Source of the DNA: Symsagittifera roscoffensis
Lineage: Eukaryota; Xenacoelomorpha; Acoela; Convolutidae
DNA: 60,000 nucleotides
Assembly: GCF_963678635.1 (NCBI RefSeq)
Contig: NC_087065.1
Location: 43,093,430-43,153,429, forward strand
Direction: 5' to 3'
The position numbers and the translations under genes are program-made. The number at the start of each line of letters is the position of its first letter. Positions within the stretch are counted from its first letter, which is position 1. A model generated the notes under the pieces. It worked only from the letters and a program-made list of their open reading frames with translations, was not told where the DNA came from and searched no databases. This document shows, piece after piece, positions 12,592 to 24,372 of this stretch.

Positions 12592-13004
12592 ATGAACTGC
12601 GATGGACTCAGGACAGATGGTGACACGCGCAGCAGCAACAACTCAGACGACAAATCGAAACTCAAACCCCTCAATTTTTCCGAACCACCGACAGTTCAAT
12701 CCGACATTCCCCGAAAGTACGACAAACAGCTGAACCTTTCTGAAAACGGCAAAACTTTAACTCCTTTAGAATCCATTCTGCGACCGGCGACTCCAAGTTT
12801 CAACCCCTTCAATTCAGACTCAAATTACTCGACAGTTATGTCAAACACAAATCAACTGAGTTTGACGAACGTTGACGACGACCCGAGTCGTGCGCGGAAA
12901 ATTAACCTTGTGAGACACTTGTTGCGACACGAGACGGAACCAGGGCTGCCTTCGCTGACCGAACTACAGCAACGCAGAAGATCAAGCGTGTTCAGATTTA
13001 ATCG
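12592..13004 (+). CDS. Kir: Kir exon 1: N-terminal cytoplasmic tail
   Basis: This exon encodes residues 1-137, a hydrophilic tail rich in Ser, Asn and Asp that ends in a basic stretch (QQRRRSSVFRFNR). ATG 12592 is the first in-frame Met after a stop at 12559. The frame is also open back to 12562, so an upstream exon spliced at 12583 is possible. The donor is CG|GTAAGC, leaving two bases of an Arg codon (CGA) completed by exon 2. The tail is much longer than in typical vertebrate Kir channels and has no motif I recognise. The RRRSS run could be a kinase target, by inference only. Its coding status rests on the matching phase and the basic lead into the Kir core. Confidence 0.75.
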
Positions 13005-14756
13005 GTAAGCTCATTTACAACTTGAGACGAAAAATGAAAACTGCTTCTTTTCTTGTGACACTTTCCGTTACAATTAAAAGAAAGGCGCGGGTAAAAATGA
13101 CTTTTCCAATTCAAACGTTGCCTCACAGGTTTTAAGGAAAAAGCAGGCGTGTTGAAAAACTGGTGACATGAAGAATTCGTGTTATTATCTTAGTTGGTGG
13201 TGGTTTTAGATGGTCTTTAAATGTTTTGCGATAAGAATAACTTATCTAGCAAGTATTGCATGTGTACTCCGTGACTGATTTCAAAGTTCGTACCCTTACC
13301 AAAACAGCAAAAAAAAACAACAGCGCCATTTTCCAAAAAAGGAGAAATTTTCACTCACTAAAACAATGTAAAAAACGTTTAATCGTGAATCTCTTATCGT
13401 AAGCCGGACATGCACCATCTTCAAATTTTTGATCTTTTAATATAAAAATTTGGCTTACAATTGCTAGATTATGAATAGTTTGCTCATCGCACACTAAATT
13501 GCTGCTAACCACTGCCTGTTTTAAAAGCCAACTAATTTTCAGACGGAAGAAAAAGTAAGTAACTCTTCAACTTTGCACAAGCCATGCCATGCCCAGTTGT
13601 GAACTTCTTCTGCTGCCAGATTTTAAAATTTGATGGAGCTCGAGGACTTTCAAAAATGGAAAAAAAGTATTCTAAAAACATGATTTCGAAAATCATATCA
13701 AACAGTATAATTTGGACAATACATAAATAGAAAAAAAAATCATTTTTTTCCAAAGTGGAGTCGATTTTGGTCAGAAGCAAGTTCATAAGTGGCCGCATAA
13801 TGTGTGTAATAATAAAAACATTTTAGTCTTCTTTTCCTTCTGATTTAAATGGTGTCTAGTACCACGTCTTCTGTGCTTCATCATAGTCTTCATAATCATA
13901 CTTGACTGATGCTTCTTAACGCATACCAACAATTCACTGATCTTACCTTTCTCCTGTAGTTCATTTTCCATTTGATTATAATCGAATCATATTCAGTTCA
14001 TCCGTTTCAATTAGACTTCTGGCAGATTATCTCATGACTGAAAACGTCATTATCTCGATTTCTGCATATTTCCAAGAGATATTTTGAAAGTATCTCTAAA
14101 AATTCACGCAAGTTTAAATAAGATTCATTTTGAAAAGGCTGTAATGGCTCTGTAATTGCCAAAATTTCAGTTTGGAGAATTTAAATGACTTTTTTTTGTT
14201 TTTGAAAAGCTTTCTTTGTCTCAATTTGCAAATTAGTACTTTTCAAGTCAGTTGGTTGGCGTCTTTTTTTACGTCAATGGTTGTTGAAAAAAAATTACTT
14301 CAATTTTGAAACAGGCATTTTTTCACCGAGTTTTTTTGTTAGTTTTCTAAACGAGAGCACAAATTGGGAAAACATTTTTTTGAGAGAAAGAAACCCAAAT
14401 GTTCTACCACCTAATTTTATATGAGTCGAGCTTATTTTGATCAATTGATTTTATTCTGTCAAGGGAAGGCAAGGGAAACAAAAGCGGCCTTAGTGAATTA
14501 AAATCGCAAAAAAGTGAAAATCAGTTTTCAAATATGAGCTTAATTTGCATCTCAAATTTATTGCATCGAGGGTAATGAGACAACGAAAAAATGTTGAAGC
14601 AAAATAATTATTTCTAGATTTAAGAAAAACTTTAGCAATAGCTGGTAGCTGATGTTCGTAGTTTCTGTCATAAGTTGAGCAAAAATTTCTTATTACGATG
14701 GAGTGCTTTAATTTTTGTAACCAATTTTGAGCATCGTGATATTTTATTTCAGTTTT

Positions 14757-15215
14757 TTTCCGACTGCCCTGAATGTTCCGACTGCCCTTTAAGGTCAATT
14801 TAAAAGTTTTTTTTTGAATTTATCCCCTATATGCTATTTCAAAATACATAAGGTTCTATTTAGCGCCTTGTATCCAAACAATACGACCAAATGACTTGCC
14901 TCAATTCAGTTTCGGACGCGTTGAGCCGCCGCTTAAGCGTTTTATTAGAACGCAATATATCACCGGTTACTTATCCCAAATTGGGCAAATTAGCAATTTT
15001 CAAACCCAATTTTATGAAAGGACCACTGGTTTAATATATTTTTCAATTTGAGCTTAGAAAAGCAAGTTCTTTTTGACATTATAATATAATCCATTCAAGA
15101 TCAAAAGTCCAAAATTGACTGTATAAAAAAACCACCCCAAGCATAAATATCCTCTTTTTTTTTCGGAAGTAGGAATGATAAAACAACCGATCGTTCCGAC
15201 TGTTGAAGAAAGAAA
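14757..15215 (+). repeat. Degenerate foldback-arm copy in Kir intron 1
   Basis: It begins near CCTGAATGTTCCGACTGCCC and passes through blocks similar to the foldback arm at 10200-10710 (CTCCGCTTA.., AATATATCGC-like, CCAAATTGG, ACCCCAAGCATAAATAT). Order and orientation match the left arm. It has diverged more than the two arms have from each other, so it is an older copy. Confidence 0.55.
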
Positions 15216-15439
15216 AAATATTTGTGCTGGATGTGTGTCAGGCTAATTTTAAAGATCAAAGAAAAAGTTTTTGGAATATTTTAAGGTACCACAATTCATG
15301 TAGTTAGAAAAAAGTCTCAAAATTCATATATTTTGTACTTCGGATCTCTTTCCGTAACGTTATGAGGATCTGGATATAAGTAAAAACTGTTGCTGCTCCG
15401 GCTTTCGAAAAAACGCGGAATATATTTTCTCATCTAGAA

Positions 15440-15650
15440 ACCCTTTATTTGGACCAAATGCTGGGACTCAATTCAATTTGAATAAATTATTAGCCCGACG
15501 TAGTTTCCGCTTACGTTAAGCGGTTCTTAAAAAATGGTATATTAAGGGCATTGATTATTTCAAACTGACAATTCTCGAAAACCTATAATTTTTCGGAGTA
15601 TGATCACAGGTAATTTTTAAAAAAAATTTTGAGCTCAAGCCATCAATAGT
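15440..15650 (+). repeat. Second degenerate foldback-arm copy in Kir intron 1
   Basis: It repeats part of the arm: TTCCGCTTACG, then TATGATCACAGGT and GAGCTCAAGCCATCAATA. It follows the copy at 14757-15215 after about 220 bases, in the same orientation. Confidence 0.45.
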
Positions 15651-17194
15651 TTTCTTGATGAAAAAAAAACTAAAATCGGGGCAATCCTATCTTTTTGTTG
15701 TTCCAATTTTTGTTCAACCCAAGTTCAGCTAATGAAAATATACAAGCATACCTCAACGAAGAGACCGACTCTCTGAGTAGAAATGTACAAGAGTATATTT
15801 TTCAGTGATTACCTTGGTAGAGTTCTATGGGCTAGACTTAGTTAAAATTGAGGATTATATAGGCTCGGGTCGAGGTACTGGACGTTTTGTTTGACATTCA
15901 AAATCGAGAAATTGTAGTTATGTGACCCAAAATCCGCGATCGAGAAGCTATTTCAAGTCGACCGTTAAGTCAAAATATGCTCAAATTCGAGAAAAATATA
16001 ACATATGTTAAGCACAGTCGAAACATACCCTATTGAGGGTCGATAAAGTCGAACCCTAGTCAAACACAGTTGAAAGCTGTTTTTAAAACAGTTTCAAAAC
16101 TTTTGATTAAATTTTTAGCGCCTCCATCAGAAATTAGCATTCAGCAGCAATCAGTTGAAAAAAGTAATGGGGTTTCAAATTGTTTTCTGTGTTTTTGAAG
16201 GTAATTATTCATCTAAGATGAAAACTTCTTACTGCTCTGATTGACAATTGATTGTTTTAACAAATTTAATCTAGAATTGAATTAGGCTTAAGAGTCGGGC
16301 TTTTTTAAGATTTGGACTAGTGATAATATATCTTGCCGAAGCCCTTGTAGACAAACTTCGGAATTAGAGAACTTTTCTTCTCAAAGCAAACAGCGGAAAA
16401 AATTGTCTTTTTCGATGAAATAAACTCCGTCTTTGCTATTTGGTGCGCACTATATATAATTTATTTTTTTTCGATTTTTAGGATATCAGTAATTATCTAG
16501 ACAAAGTTATTTTAAACGTACGAATCATCTTTTCACAGTCAAAAATAAAAGGAAAAAGTAGAAAAAAAAATTTTGTTTTGTGAATGCAAGTCTGATTGAC
16601 ATTTTGTTTCACTTTTAAGCAACTGGCTATCCTTTTGAAATTGCATTGAGGTAATATCGATGGATTTTAATTGAGTCATGGAAATCTTAAATTAATATAA
16701 GTAAAACTAAAAAAAAATTTCTGAAAAGATGACATTAGAATCTAGTGTCTATCTTGAATTGCATGAGAGAAGATTTTGACTTTTTATGCTAGGCTTTTGT
16801 TCGACTGTTTATGTTATTTCAGCTTCTTGTACAGTAAACGCTATGAAGAACCAAAATTTTCTAGTTTCTGTTTCTCATGTTAATCGAAAAATTAACTTTT
16901 CTTGAATTATTTGACCAGAAAAGTTATTACCGTGAGTTTGAAACTTTTCATGTCTTTTGAACGTGTCAAACCTCTTTGATCTGTCTTTTTCAAGAAAACT
17001 TTCTCAAATGAATTTCCCCTAAAATCGTAAAGTAGCGGTACTTGCAAAAAAAGAGCTTCGCTCAGCAAAATAGCTGTCTTGGATGTTGCAAATGATAAAA
17101 TTGGACTATGCTTAGACAGTCCTGATAGCTTATTATAGACCCTCTGCGAATAACAAAAACCTCAACTAATTGTAAACTGTGTTGTGTGGTGTAG

Positions 17195-17334
17195 AACGCG
17201 TCTGTTCAACAAGAGTGGCTCCACCAATGCCAAGTTCATCAACATCAAACACAGGGGCCATAGATTCATGGCCGACATATTCACCACTGTCGTGGACATG
17301 AAGTGGCGCTGGCTCATGCTCATATTCATTCTAG
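17195..17334 (+). CDS. Kir: Kir exon 2: slide helix and start of TM1
   Basis: This exon encodes residues 138-184. It begins TRLFNKSGSTNAKFINI and continues through HRGHRFMADIFTTVVDMKWRW into the hydrophobic LMLIFIL. The basic N-terminal segment, the D-I/L-F-T-T-V-V/C-D block and W-R-W are the signature of the Kir interfacial slide helix leading to transmembrane helix 1. In the family this region contacts PIP2 and couples the cytoplasmic domain to the gate. The acceptor is GTGTAG and the donor G|GTGAGT. The split alanine codon is completed by exon 3. Confidence 0.93.
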
Positions 17335-18138
17335 GTGAGTGAACGCCCGAACATGAGACAAGAGTTTTGAATCATTACTGAATCGAAACCGTCTGAGATG
17401 TGAGAATGGCTATTCATTTTTGATGTGATTTTCTGTTATACATCCAAGACTTTGACTTAAAGAAATGTGGCAATAGGTGCTATAGAGTTTTTAATTTTGA
17501 CGGAGAAATATGTCTGAATTTCAAAAGGCGTGGAAATTTCATTTTATTCAAGCACTCATCGTCCTCTCAGACGATTTTTCAACCAACAAAAAGGTATCAA
17601 ACACGGAACGCCCTAATTGGATCTCCAGAAGAATATTTACATAGTACATTTTCGAAAACTTTTTTCCTTTTCTTTGATAGCTCGCGCCAAGATAGTCTGG
17701 TTATATTCATATTTGGTTATGAAGAATGGTTATATGATATGTGGCTATTAGATGTGGTTATAAAAAACGGCAGTAAGGTGATGTTACATGATCCAGTCCG
17801 GAAATCGAAGTTAACATAAGATAAAGGTCAGAGTATTATCGAGGGAAGGACCAACATAAAAGGTGTTCAGCTCTTTGCGGAAAACCGCTGTTGTGTCTGT
17901 CCCTCAAAAAATGTTATTTTTCTCGACGGGTAATTTTGCCTCACCCTCAAGCCAGTTACTAGCTCTCATTTTGTTAGATGTTAGGTTGTGCTGTGTTGTT
18001 TAAATGCCAATGAACGAATTGAACACATTTATTTGGAATGCGTAGCTTTTTTCAAGGAGTTTTTGATCTTTTTTGAAGTTCACGCTTAAATTTCACTTTT
18101 CCGCGATTGGCCTGTTGATTTCTTGTTTCATTTTGTAG

Positions 18139-18337
18139 CTTTCAACTTCACTTGGGCGCTGTTTGGCTTCTTCTGGTGGCTCATCATGTACTTCCACGAG
18201 GACTTCGACCACTTCGACGACCCCGTCGGGTCAGAGGGAGAAGTGGAGTGGGACTTCTGTCTGAAGAACACTCGCTCTTACGTGGGCGCATTCCTCTTCT
18301 CGCTCGAGACACAGACCACCATCGGATATGGATACAG
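18139..18337 (+). CDS. Kir: Kir exon 3: TM1 end, turret, pore helix and selectivity filter
   Basis: This exon encodes residues 185-250. The rest of TM1 (WALFGFFWWLIMYF) is followed by an acidic turret with many Asp and Glu residues, then Cys225, the pore helix GAFLFSLETQT and the K+ selectivity filter TIGYGYR. Cys225 lies 32 residues before Cys257 in exon 4, the spacing of the extracellular disulphide of Kir2.1. Glu241 is the pore-helix Glu of the family. The residue after the filter is Tyr where vertebrate Kir2 channels have Phe. The acidic turret is longer than I would expect and could affect outer-mouth cation concentration or toxin access, by inference. Confidence 0.95.
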
Positions 18338-18632
18338 GTGGATGAAATGACTGAGTGATGTTTATTTTTAAAATTCTAAAACTGATTTAAGTTGACGATC
18401 AGCGATCTCTCTCACTGGGGTGTTTATTTCAAATGATGTATTTAATATGCAGAATGGATTGTTTGAGTTTGGATTTTTACTTGAAACAATTTATATACTA
18501 CCTTATGATTAATACTTAAAACATGGCACGTAAATTTAATGGTTGGTTTTCCATTCGAAGGAGCTGCATTTTTAAGTTTTATTGCCCTTGAATTGTGAAA
18601 AAATGGGACTAAAAAGATGGTTTTATGTTTAG
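18338..18632. other. Kir intron 3
   Basis: A 295-base AT-rich intron with GT...TTTAG borders; nothing else is seen in it. The other introns are 13005-17194, 17335-18138, 18744-26154, 26373-26691, 26903-28347 and 28535-31620. Confidence 0.9.
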
Positions 18633-18743
18633 AGTCATTTCTGAGAAGTGTTCGGAGGGCATCATCCTACTTATCATCCAGTCAATCCTGGCCGCCTTCT
18701 TCGAGTCTGTGCTCATCGGAATGGTGCTAGCTAAGGCCTCCAG
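18633..18743 (+). CDS. Kir: Kir exon 4: TM2 pore-lining helix
   Basis: This exon encodes residues 251-287, starting VISEKC (Cys257 of the turret pair) and running through the hydrophobic TM2 to AKAS. Glu275 lies 18 residues after Cys257, exactly where Kir2.1 has Asp172, the rectification controller that binds polyamines. An acidic residue there is known to give strong or intermediate inward rectification, so a strong rectifier is expected. The exon ends two bases into an Arg codon that is completed only after the intron carrying the Gypsy element. Confidence 0.95.
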
Positions 18744-18957
18744 GTAATGTCAACATCGCTATAGTCACGACCACAGCCATCGTATTCTTGGTGCAAGTTA
18801 TACACTTGTGGCTCAATTCATTAATTTTGTTTTTCAATTTTCAGTTCTCACTTGATGCAGGGGCAAATATTGACTTACTTCCCAAAACACTTAAAACCAT
18901 ATTTTGCCAAAACTTCTTACCCCTTCTGCTAATTTTTGAAAAAGTTAGCCAAATTGT

Positions 18958-19797
18958 TTTTTTGGTGGACGAAAATTCCAAAAATCGGAAAAAATTTTGG
19001 AAGTCCAAAAACGAATCGCTTCGAGATTATTTCTTGCCCTTGGAACGGAGGGGAAAAAGAGACTTATTCAGAAAAATCCTCATACCGAAGTGTCAAAGCT
19101 TGAGTTTAGGGAGATGGTAGCCCTGGCAAAAACTTCGTTCGAAAAAACAAAAAGTATAACATATGAGAGACACAAACTATTCGCGAAAACACAGGAAGCG
19201 GGCGAGTCCCTAGAATCTTTCCATGCTGAACAAAGCAAAAAGCAAACGACGCAAGCTTTTCAAAAATCATATGCTAACACTGCAAGTGCAGGCAATCTAA
19301 TGGGGTCACAAGTAAAGATAAAACAAGAACCCATTATGGAGGTTGGCAATAGAGGAGGAAGTAACAGGCGATCAAACAAAGAGCCTTATAAACGGAGGAC
19401 ATGGGATGCTAAAAGCAACACAAAATCTAGAGCCGATCAGAAACAATGTACAAGGTGTGGAAAATCTTTCGGGGAAGGACACCTACGAAATTGCCCGGCA
19501 ATGGGTGAAACATGCATAAACTGCAACAAGCCAACTCACCTTGCACGAATGTGTCAGCCACAGCAAGTCAACGAGGTCGCAGAGGAAATATCTAGTTCAG
19601 ACGAAGTATGCAATCTTATAAGATGTTTTGATTCCTGCGATGCCTTTGAGCTCATGGTGGTCGAAGAAGACAAAATGTCCGTGAAACAAATTAATGACTA
19701 CAGTTTGGATAAACTTGAGAAGAGAAAACCAAATTACAAGTACACGGCAAAGAGGTCCTCAAAATGTAAGAAAAATCTACATTCGCAGAAATCTTAA
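18958..19797 (+). pseudogene. Gag-like ORF with two zinc knuckles (5' truncated)
   Basis: The open frame carries a helical, capsid-like segment (ASRLFLALGTEGKKRL), a basic region, then two zinc knuckles. The first is C-x2-C-x7-H-x3-C (from 19447) and the second a standard C-x2-C-x4-H-x4-C (19513-19554). Gag packages the element RNA in virus-like particles. A leading Met is not convincing, and the region between the helical part and the basic part looks shortened. An acidic tail follows the knuckles and ends at TAA 19795-19797. Confidence 0.8.
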
Positions 19798-19829
19798 ACC
19801 AGCATAGATAAAGTCGCTAAAAGCATTAG

Positions 19830-20130
19830 TCAGAATTGGTAACCAAATTATTAACATGACTATAGATACTGGGAGTCCAGTGTCGTTTTTAAACTGCGCA
19901 ACAACTAAACAGCGTCTATAAGAGTGTCCAAAAACTAAATTCATGCCGGCAGAAAGTCTAAATTTGTCAGCACAAATTGTTGACTACAACAAACAACCTA
20001 TCCTATTTTTGGTAGCATTTAAGACCAATATCAGGTCAGCCCGATGCGAAGTGAAAGGGGTATCGTTTTTAGTCACTGAACGTCGCACAAGATGCATATT
20101 AGGATTGGATCTCCAGAACAAAATTGGGAA
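19830..20130 (+). pseudogene. Retropepsin remnant
   Basis: The active-site triplet DTG lies at 19865-19873, followed by S-P-V-S as in Gypsy-type aspartic proteases. A stop and a frame change separate it from Gag. The later flap/ILGLD-like segment (CILGLDLQNKIG) is in the next open frame, near 20090-20130. It would have processed the Gag-Pol polyprotein but is no longer translatable as one piece. Confidence 0.75.
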
Positions 20131-20244
20131 ACACACAACTCAAAAGACGGCACCTACAGAAAAGTCGAGGTTTGACTTGCTACTGTGCGAGCAGTCACAA
20201 GGTTGGAAAAAACTATTTTATAATAAGTTTTCGGACCTTTTTCA

Positions 20245-21030
20245 TTGCCAGGGCATATCAAAAATCACGTAGTGAGTACGAAATTTAAATATCCATTATG
20301 TCCGATACAAGAAAAAGGTCGAAGAATACCTATTCATATTCAGGAGAAAGCTCAATCGGAATTAACTAAATTGTTATCGGAAGGACATATAAGAAATCGG
20401 ATAAATGTACCGGTGATTGTTTCATTGCCCCAATTGTCGTCACAGTGAAAAAAGACGACTCAATCAAATTAGCGTTAGACGCTAAACCTATTAACAGACA
20501 ACTGTTTAAAAATAATTATCAGATGCCCAACGTCGATGAACTCCTAGATTGAGAGAGTCTTGTCGTTTTTTCAAAAGCAGTAAGTACATTGTATTTCACA
20601 GTCTTAGACTTAAAATACGCATATAGCAAACTCAAATGGACTGCAGAAACATCAAAACAGTGTAATGTCAATTACGTGGGGGGCAAACAACCGGAACGTA
20701 CAGGTTCCTTACAGGCTTCTATGGTCTGGCGGATATGCCAGCGGAGTTTCAAAAAGCCATGGATCGCACGCTGAACCACGCTCTGAATGCATTCTGCTTC
20801 TTAAGCGATATTTTGATTGTTTCGAAGGGAGACGAAAAAGAACATGAAAAATTAGTCTTGTAGGTTTTAAGGCTAAATTACGAAATTTTAGCATTAAAAA
20901 TTGCTAAATGTGAGTTCTTCTATTGTTAGGTGAATTGGCTTGGACATAAGTTATCACCATCTGGTATTGTTCCTAAAATAGCAAAGACAGAGGCAATACT
21001 CAATTGGAATCCACCTAAATCACTAAAATA
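20245..21030 (+). pseudogene. Reverse transcriptase remnant, catalytic Asp lost
   Basis: Typical Gypsy RT blocks appear across several frames: the entry segment before the fingers, LDLKYAYSKL, the palm block with GFYGLADMP-like residues, and FLSD at 20798-20809. The last corresponds to the F/Y-x-D-D metal site, with Ser (AGC) for the first Asp. In-frame stops occur at 20445-20447 and 20860-20862. The connection segment around 20930-21060 ends in FMGSINHLSKFIP. Confidence 0.8.
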
Positions 21031-21034
21031 ACTA

Positions 21035-21660
21035 CGATTCTTTATGGGTAGTATCAATCACCTGTCAAAATTTATTCCGCATGCAGCGAGCCTAACCGAT
21101 AAACTTAGGCCCTTATTACGGGATGAGAATGAGAAGAAGAAACTGAAATATATAAAAATGCCGGTGAAAAAGTCTGAGTGGGAGGAAAAACACTCCATTA
21201 TTTTTGACGAAATCAAAAAAACAGTGGCCAATATTGCACAAATCAATTATTATAACCAGACAAAAGATACACAAGTGAAATGTTACGCGAGTCACAGCGG
21301 TTTTGGGGCCACCCTCGAACAAAAAACAGAGGAGGGGGATTAGATGCTAATTGCTTTTGCATCAAGGTATTTGAATACACGAGAGAAAAAAATATTCGAC
21401 AAGTGAGCTAGAATTGTTAGCAGTAGTATGGGCTGTGGACAGATTTAAACATTATCTTTCGGGTAGAGAATTTACCATAGCTGCGGACCATAAAGCACAA
21501 ACATCTGCTTTAGGCGAAAATTGTTCAAACAAAACGTATCAGTCTCGACTCACAAAATGGGTTGATAGATTGTTACCATATCAGTTCAAAATTATGCATA
21601 TACCTGGAAAGGATATGGATTTAGTTGATAAACTATCAAGAGAGCCAAATGGAGAACCAT
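21035..21660 (+). pseudogene. RNase H remnant, first catalytic residue changed
   Basis: The RT connection (TDKLRPLL) leads to CYASHSGFGATLEQ, where the first RNase H Asp is Tyr (TAC at 21284-21286). After a stop at 21342 and a frame change, the later blocks follow: ELLAVVWAVDRFKHYL, TIAADHKAQT and the LPYQFKIMHIPGKDMDLVD end that closes Gypsy RNase H regions. Without the first Asp no activity is expected. Confidence 0.8.
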
Positions 21661-22492
21661 CGCCAGAGTCTGAACTTGATGAGAAGTTTGTAGTAACATC
21701 GATTGAAAACTTTCATAGAGCTCTCTACAGTTTGAACAATCAGCTATTGGATATGGCCGAGCCTGTTCGAAACGAATATATTCTAGAACATTCTGGTAGA
21801 AACACTGGCAGTGACAATAAAGTAAACACGTCATCCCACGGTTGCTATAGCAACCAAATCTGTTCAAAACGAACAAGGCTCGAACGGAACGAAAACGGTC
21901 GCAACTCACGAATTTCAAACTCTAAAACAAACACTTTATGCAATTTCTCTCATTCAAACCAATTGGCCAAGAAATTATACCAGAATTCAGTGAAAAATTT
22001 GACGATGGAAAACAACGGAAATGCGAAGAACGATAAAGACAAGGTGGAGAAGGATAAGAGTGGAAAGAAAAAGGTGAGGGACATCAGACAGGGTGGGGGA
22101 CACGATCAAGTGACGGAAGAGGTCATGAAAACAACTTTCCAACAGACAAGATTGATAAAACGGGGACCAGGAGCAACGAACGAGGACACAGACAGCTCAG
22201 ACTCAGAAATACCATATGCAGAGTGGAGGATAATGCGGCAGCAGATTAAGAACAAAGACGCAGCAGGGACTTCTACATCGGCGAACTTAATGTGTAAAGA
22301 AGGAGCGCCATCACCAGCTGCATGCAGTGAGATGGCGGTGGACAAGAAAGAGAGACCAAAACTAGTTTCATTTTGTTGGGACTTAGTGGGTTTAGAGGGA
22401 TCGGAAAAGCCAAAACGATGCTGGAACTGGAGGCACAGACGTAAACGGTCAGCCCTAACGCGATCGATAATTGCGTTGATGAGAATGAAGGA
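21661..22492 (+). pseudogene. RNase H-integrase linker
   Basis: This charged, low-complexity segment is rich in Lys, Asp, Ser and Asn and continues the RNase H frame, with no recognised domain. It ends in an open frame that changes phase near 22493, where the integrase frame begins. It joins two Pol enzymes in the polyprotein. Confidence 0.6.
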
Positions 22493-23398
22493 ATGCCGAT
22501 AGTTGAGGTGGATTTCACGGCGGACAGCCCGGACGAAGATGACCAGGAAGTGAATGTGGTGTCAAGAATAATCAGCCATAATTCCAGAAAAGAAGAGCGG
22601 AGTGCCAACGACGCAATACCAGGAGGGACGGATAATCTCGCACGATTGTTTGATCAGACTTTGCTCGCAGAACTGATCACGGAGGACACGTAGATGGACC
22701 GCCTTCGAAGAGTGATCGCAAGAAATGATAGATACAGTTTCGAGTTGATGGGCCCATACGCGAATCCTTTATGGCACCAGTTATGTGTATTGGACGACTG
22801 CATACTCATAAACGATAGGCTAGCGATCCCATGTCAACTGCGCTCGGCAGTTCTTAAAAAAATTCATCAGGGTCATACCGGCCGAGAGGCAATGCTCAAT
22901 GTGTCACAATACTTTTGGTGGCCACACATCCACAAAAACATCGTTAATTCGGCCGAAGAATGTAGAAGCTGTACTCGCTATGGTAAGAATGCTAAATATA
23001 TCATTCCCAAAAACGCTACCAAAACACTACCACTGCTAACGCAGCCGAGTCAAGAGTTACAATTAGACTATATTGAACCGCTTAAAGATCATGAGGGAAA
23101 GAAAGTTCACTTATTGGTAGCAATAGGTCGGTATTCAAAATTTCCGTTGGTGAAAGTTACTAAATCGACTGGTGGAAAGTCGTCAAATAAGTTACTTTGC
23201 ACCATAATTGACACGCATGGAATACCAGAATCTATAAGAACTGCCCAGTTTACTGGGTTCAAGGCAAAACCAATGAAGAACTTTTGTTCCGAAAACAACA
23301 TAGAACAAAAATTTTGCCCGGTGGGAGATCACCGAGGATGCGGTTTAGTAGAACGTACTATCCAAACAATTAAAATAAAATTAAGAGTAATGCTTTAA
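22493..23398 (+). pseudogene. Integrase, middle catalytic residue Ala
   Basis: After a TAG at 22691 the frame continues as integrase. The HHCC zinc finger is at IHQGHTG...CRSC, and the catalytic core has Asp (23066-23068) and Glu (23351-23353). The middle acidic position is GCC (Ala, 23243-23245), in the context R-T-A-Q. It lies 35 codons before the Glu, matching D-35-E spacing, so the substitution is at the true catalytic site. Integrase inserts the cDNA; this copy could not. Confidence 0.88.
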
Positions 23399-24300
23399 GA
23401 CCAAAACGTCTCATCAATAAAGCTCTGCCGTAGCACGATAATTCGAGACCTTAGATGGGCGAAACAAAAACCATGCATTTCTCTCCGTTTGAAGCTCACT
23501 TTGGACGTCTTCCAAAAACATAAATTAAGATATTAGGAGATAAGTTTTTGGCAAACTCTGATGATTTAGATAAACAGTATTTGGAGAGATCGGCACTCAC
23601 GGCTTCACATTTACGAAAAAGAATAGATCAATCCAGGGACTATGTCAAGAGCGTACCAAACGGATCGAACAGTCGGGATGTCAGTCCGATGTTTGAACAG
23701 CAGTCGCTACTTGCAAAGGACAGAGACCGGGCAGAGGCATTTAAGACGTTGCTAGAGGCCAATGCAAACTGGAATGCCACTCGACGGGATGCGTCGGACA
23801 GTGATATCTGGAGACTGGTGGACGAAACGAGTACGATCAAACCGGATTTGAGAAAAGAGTTACTGTACTCGTGGGAAAAGGGCTTTATCGAAGATAAACC
23901 GGCGGAGGAGCAAAACCATGCATGGTCACCAATTTTGCTTTGCAAGGACGAAAACAGGAACAGCGGGAAAGCTCTCACTAATTCTCTAAAAGGAAAGGTG
24001 ACGTCGCAAACGCGATCTACTGTGAAGACAGCTGCTGTAGCAATATATAGAAAAAATTACATCGCACAGTCGAAACTTCACCACTGGCACTACAAATCGC
24101 GAAGAATGCAAGGTCCCCAAAAATAGAAGATGCGAAAAAGAAAGGAGTCGGCACGAACGCCCAGTTACAGGAAACTCTTGAGTCGGAGGATGAAGAGAGT
24201 TATAAAAATGAAGCAGATGATACGAAAGCCACAGAGCGTTTCCAGGACAGTCCTGTAAGAGTCACCTCGAGAGACAGAGTCAGGGGGACTTAACCTGGCT
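23399..24300 (+). pseudogene. Post-integrase C-terminal region of Pol
   Basis: The main open stretch is 23548-24126 and starts without its own convincing Met, running on from integrase after a stop and frame change. It is helical and charged (SALTASHLRKRIDQSRD, KELLYSWEKGFIED). I know of no enzymatic role; such regions follow integrase in Mag-like Gypsy elements. The frame decays towards 24300. Confidence 0.6.
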
Positions 24301-24372
24301 GTAAAACGGGCGAAGCCCAACAACGTTGGGCCGACTTTGAGTATGCCAAGACAGTTGAACTAAAGCAGCCCA

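Noticed and set aside
14490-14798. Minus-strand open frame of 102 codons in Kir intron 1
   Set aside because: It overlaps a foldback-arm relic and has no recognisable coding features.
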